Shown: positions 61,981-64,000 of the stretch, in pieces
How positions within the stretch are numbered: the first letter of the stretch is position 1
Layout: each line of letters begins with the position of its first letter
The notes under the pieces: generated by a model
Seen by the model: the letters and a program-made list of their open reading frames with translations, nothing else
The model's database searches: none
What the model was told of the DNA's origin: nothing
Program-made: the position numbers and the translations under genes
Source of the DNA: Paenibacillus lentus
Lineage (GTDB): Bacteria; Bacillota; Bacilli; Paenibacillales; Paenibacillaceae
Assembly: GCF_003931855.1 (NCBI RefSeq)
Contig: NZ_CP034248.1
Coordinates: 3,410,001-3,474,000 of the forward strand
DNA: 64,000 bases
Reading direction: 5' to 3'

Positions 61981-63930
61981 TTGTTATCATCAGAACAGTC
62001 GTCCAAACAGATTATTTCTGAAAACGATATTTACTTGTTTCATGAAGGTACACTCTATCGCAGTTATTACACGTTCGGTGCCCAACTGAAGGTTGAGGAT
62101 GGCCGAGCGGGTGTCAGATTTACCGTATGGGCGCCTAATGCGTTGCGTGTTGGTGTAGCGTCTGATTGGAATCAATGGAGTGGTCAAAACGATTTATTAT
62201 ATAAGATACCCGAATCGGGAATTTGGACTCGCTTTTTCCCAGGAGTTGACGAAGGAACTTTTTACAAGTACGAAATTACAGCTCCAAATGGGGACATATT
62301 TCTCAAGGCCGACCCCTATGCTTTTCATGCAGAACTGCGACCTGCTACTGCTTCAGTTGTTAAGTCGCTGTCCGGTTATTCATGGAATGATGGCCACTGG
62401 AGAAGAAGGAATAGAGTGCCCTTTCGGAGGCCTTTGAACATTTATGAGATCCATTTCGGCACCTGGAAGCAAAAAAAGGATGGCAGTTTTTTCACCTATC
62501 GGGAAATGGCCGATGAATTGATCCCTTATGTTGTTAAAATGGGTTATACCCATATCGAGATTATGCCGCTGGCCGAGCATCCTTATGATTTATCATGGGG
62601 TTATCAAGCTACCGGTTATTATGCTCCGACGAGCAGATATGGCGAGCCTGCGGATTTAATGTATTTTGTGGACTGTTGTCATCAGGCAGGTATCGGCGTT
62701 TTGCTTGACTGGGTACCTGGTCATTTCACAAAGGATGCGCATGGCCTGCGTATGTTCGATGGAACGCCTTTGTTTGAATACGCTGATCCACTGCTGGCTG
62801 AGAAGCCGGGCTGGGGTACGCTTAGCTTTGATTTTTCCAAGCCGGAAGTGCGTTCTTTTCTAATATCTAATGCCTTATATTGGATGGATGTTTTTCATTT
62901 TGACGGGCTCCGTGTGGATGCGGTCACAAGTATGATCCGTCTGGATTTTGAGAAGAAATCTGGCGAGTATCGGCTAAATGATCAAGGCGGCATCGAAAAT
63001 TTCGATGCAATTCGATTCCTCCAACAGCTTAATCACACGGTATTCCGATACTACCCGCATGCCTTGATGATGGCTGAGGAATCGAGTGCCTGGCCTCTCG
63101 TAACGGCTCCTATAACGGACAGCGGTTTAGGATTTAATTATAAATGGAATATGGGTTGGATGAACGATACGCTGGAATACATCGAGAAACCATTCTGGGA
63201 ACGGCCGAATCATCATAATTTACTGACCTTTCCCATATGCTACGCTTATTCTGAGAATTTCATACTGCCTTTTTCACATGATGAAGTAGTGCATGGCAAG
63301 AAATCATTGCTTGACAAAAATCCTGGAGAATATGAGGAGAAATTCGCGGGTCTGCGACTGTTGCTTGGTTATCAACTTACTTCTCCGGGAAAGAAGCTGC
63401 AATTTATGGGCGGAGAATTTGGACAATTCATTGAATGGAAGGATCAAGATCAGTTGGATTGGTTTCTCCTGAAATATGATTCCCATAGGCAAATGCTCGG
63501 GTATACAGCGGCGCTGAATAAGTTGTATTTACAAGAGCGAGCGCTGTGGGAGTTGGATCATAGTTATGAAGGATATCAGTGGATTAACCCACATGATGCA
63601 GAGCAAAGCGTGATTTGCTATTTGCGAAAAGGCAAGAAAGCCGGAGATACGCTTCTAGTTATCATTAATTTTCAGGCTGTCTGGCGATCGGAGTATCGCG
63701 TAGGCGTTCCAAAGCCTGGGGAATACCAGCTTATATTCAACAGTGACGACGCGGCTTTTGGCGGAAATGGAGTGATCCAGGAACAAACTTTAGCTTCCGT
63801 AAAGATACCTTGGCATGAGCAGTCACACAGTCTTGTCATGGACATGGCTCCGCTCAGTATGACGATTTGGAAGAAGACGGTGAAGCGACAAGCTGCTTCG
63901 ACGAAGATGAAAAGGAGGACGAGAGAATGA
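61981..63930 (+). CDS. glgB: 1,4-alpha-glucan branching enzyme
   Basis: GlgB adds alpha-1,6 branches to glycogen. The 649-residue product has an N-terminal CBM48 domain (GVRFTVWAPNALRVGVASDWNQW), the GH13 barrel with nucleophile Asp in GLRVDAVTSMI near residue 312, acid Glu in MMAEESSAWP near 365 and the later FSHDEVVHGKKSL, then a C-terminal beta domain with a basic tail. The start is TTG 61981 behind AGGTGA. Its stop overlaps the ATG of glgA (ATGA). Confidence 0.97.
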   Translation: MLSSEQSSKQIISENDIYLFHEGTLYRSYYTFGAQLKVEDGRAGVRFTVWAPNALRVGVASDWNQWSGQNDLLYKIPESGIWTRFFPGVDEGTFYKYEITAPNGDIFLKADPYAFHAELRPATASVVKSLSGYSWNDGHWRRRNRVPFRRPLNIYEIHFGTWKQKKDGSFFTYREMADELIPYVVKMGYTHIEIMPLAEHPYDLSWGYQATGYYAPTSRYGEPADLMYFVDCCHQAGIGVLLDWVPGHFTKDAHGLRMFDGTPLFEYADPLLAEKPGWGTLSFDFSKPEVRSFLISNALYWMDVFHFDGLRVDAVTSMIRLDFEKKSGEYRLNDQGGIENFDAIRFLQQLNHTVFRYYPHALMMAEESSAWPLVTAPITDSGLGFNYKWNMGWMNDTLEYIEKPFWERPNHHNLLTFPICYAYSENFILPFSHDEVVHGKKSLLDKNPGEYEEKFAGLRLLLGYQLTSPGKKLQFMGGEFGQFIEWKDQDQLDWFLLKYDSHRQMLGYTAALNKLYLQERALWELDHSYEGYQWINPHDAEQSVICYLRKGKKAGDTLLVIINFQAVWRSEYRVGVPKPGEYQLIFNSDDAAFGGNGVIQEQTLASVKIPWHEQSHSLVMDMAPLSMTIWKKTVKRQAASTKMKRRTRE

Positions 63931-64000
63931 AAGTGCTGTTTGCTGCGGCGGAAGTAGCACCGTTCATCAAAACAGGCGGTCTGGCCGATGTCATAGGAGC
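63927..64000 (+). CDS. glgA: Glycogen synthase, N-terminal fragment (cut by window end)
   Basis: Only the first 24 complete codons are present. The sequence FAAAEVAPFIKTGGLADVIG contains the KTGGLADV ADP-glucose binding motif that is diagnostic of bacterial glycogen synthase. The ATG overlaps the glgB stop and follows AAGGAGG (63912-63918). Confidence 0.95.
   Translation, partial: MKVLFAAAEVAPFIKTGGLADVIG

Noticed and set aside
1-64000. CRISPR arrays, tRNA or rRNA genes, insertion sequences, prophage genes
   Set aside because: No regular repeats, tRNA arms, rRNA stretches, transposase or phage motifs were seen on reading both strands.

Overview
The window reads as chromosome of a Gram-positive, spore-former-type Firmicute, most likely a Paenibacillus or close relative. 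Reasons: AGGAGG-type ribosome binding sites throughout, many TTG/GTG starts, Bacillus-like sigma-A promoters and Cheo-type SOS boxes, the lexA-yneA-ynzC arrangement known from Bacillus, a YesN-type AraC response regulator beside a sugar ABC transporter, and lipoproteins without outer-membrane functions. I see no rRNA, tRNA, insertion sequence, prophage or CRISPR array. Genes are dense and mostly on the + strand.

Layout. 0-5.3 kb: end of a YesN-like regulator, then xylFGH (xylose-type ABC transporter) with a cre-like site in front. 5.4-12.8 kb: YitT membrane protein, small proteins, an alpha/beta hydrolase, the SOS pair lexA/yneA with four SOS boxes, a DUF896 gene, an aldo/keto reductase, a HAD hydrolase and a lone acireductone dioxygenase. 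13-22.7 kb: metH, RNase Z, an oxidoreductase/HAD pair, an Fpg/Nei-type glycosylase overlapping an endonuclease IV gene (a base-excision-repair pair), a small receiver-like protein and an RlmM-like RNA 2'-O-methyltransferase.

22.9-33.2 kb is the least ordinary part: ten tightly packed genes with one visible promoter and no internal terminator. They encode a Hanks-type kinase fused to a ParA/CpaE-like P-loop domain, a CpaB/SAF-like protein, two P-loop-like proteins that lost the P-loop, a divergent TadA/CpaF-type ATPase, a TadB/TadC-like membrane platform and four small proteins with one N-terminal membrane segment. I read this as a reduced, kinase-linked Tad/type IV-pilus-like machine without a recognisable pilin, prepilin peptidase or secretin.

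33.3-44.5 kb: an ABC-F protein (YfmM type), a ThiF/MoeB-type enzyme, an atypical response regulator lacking the phospho-acceptor, an NlpC/P60 hydrolase, thiamine pyrophosphokinase, an esterase and the pdhABCD operon. 44.9-52.5 kb: a copper-amine-oxidase-N-like secreted protein, small enzymes, thyA-dfrA and topB. 52.5-60.5 kb: HAD hydrolase, an ArsR-like regulator, an MFS transporter, then a run of an ABC ATPase without permease, a lipoprotein, a response regulator/histidine kinase pair and a GNAT acetyltransferase. 60.5-64 kb: glycogen synthesis, with glgC divergent from glgB-glgA; glgA is cut by the window end.

All calls come from reading motifs, gene order and translation starts by eye; no database search was run. 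Starts were chosen from ribosome binding sites and conserved N-termini and are stated where they differ from the longest frame.
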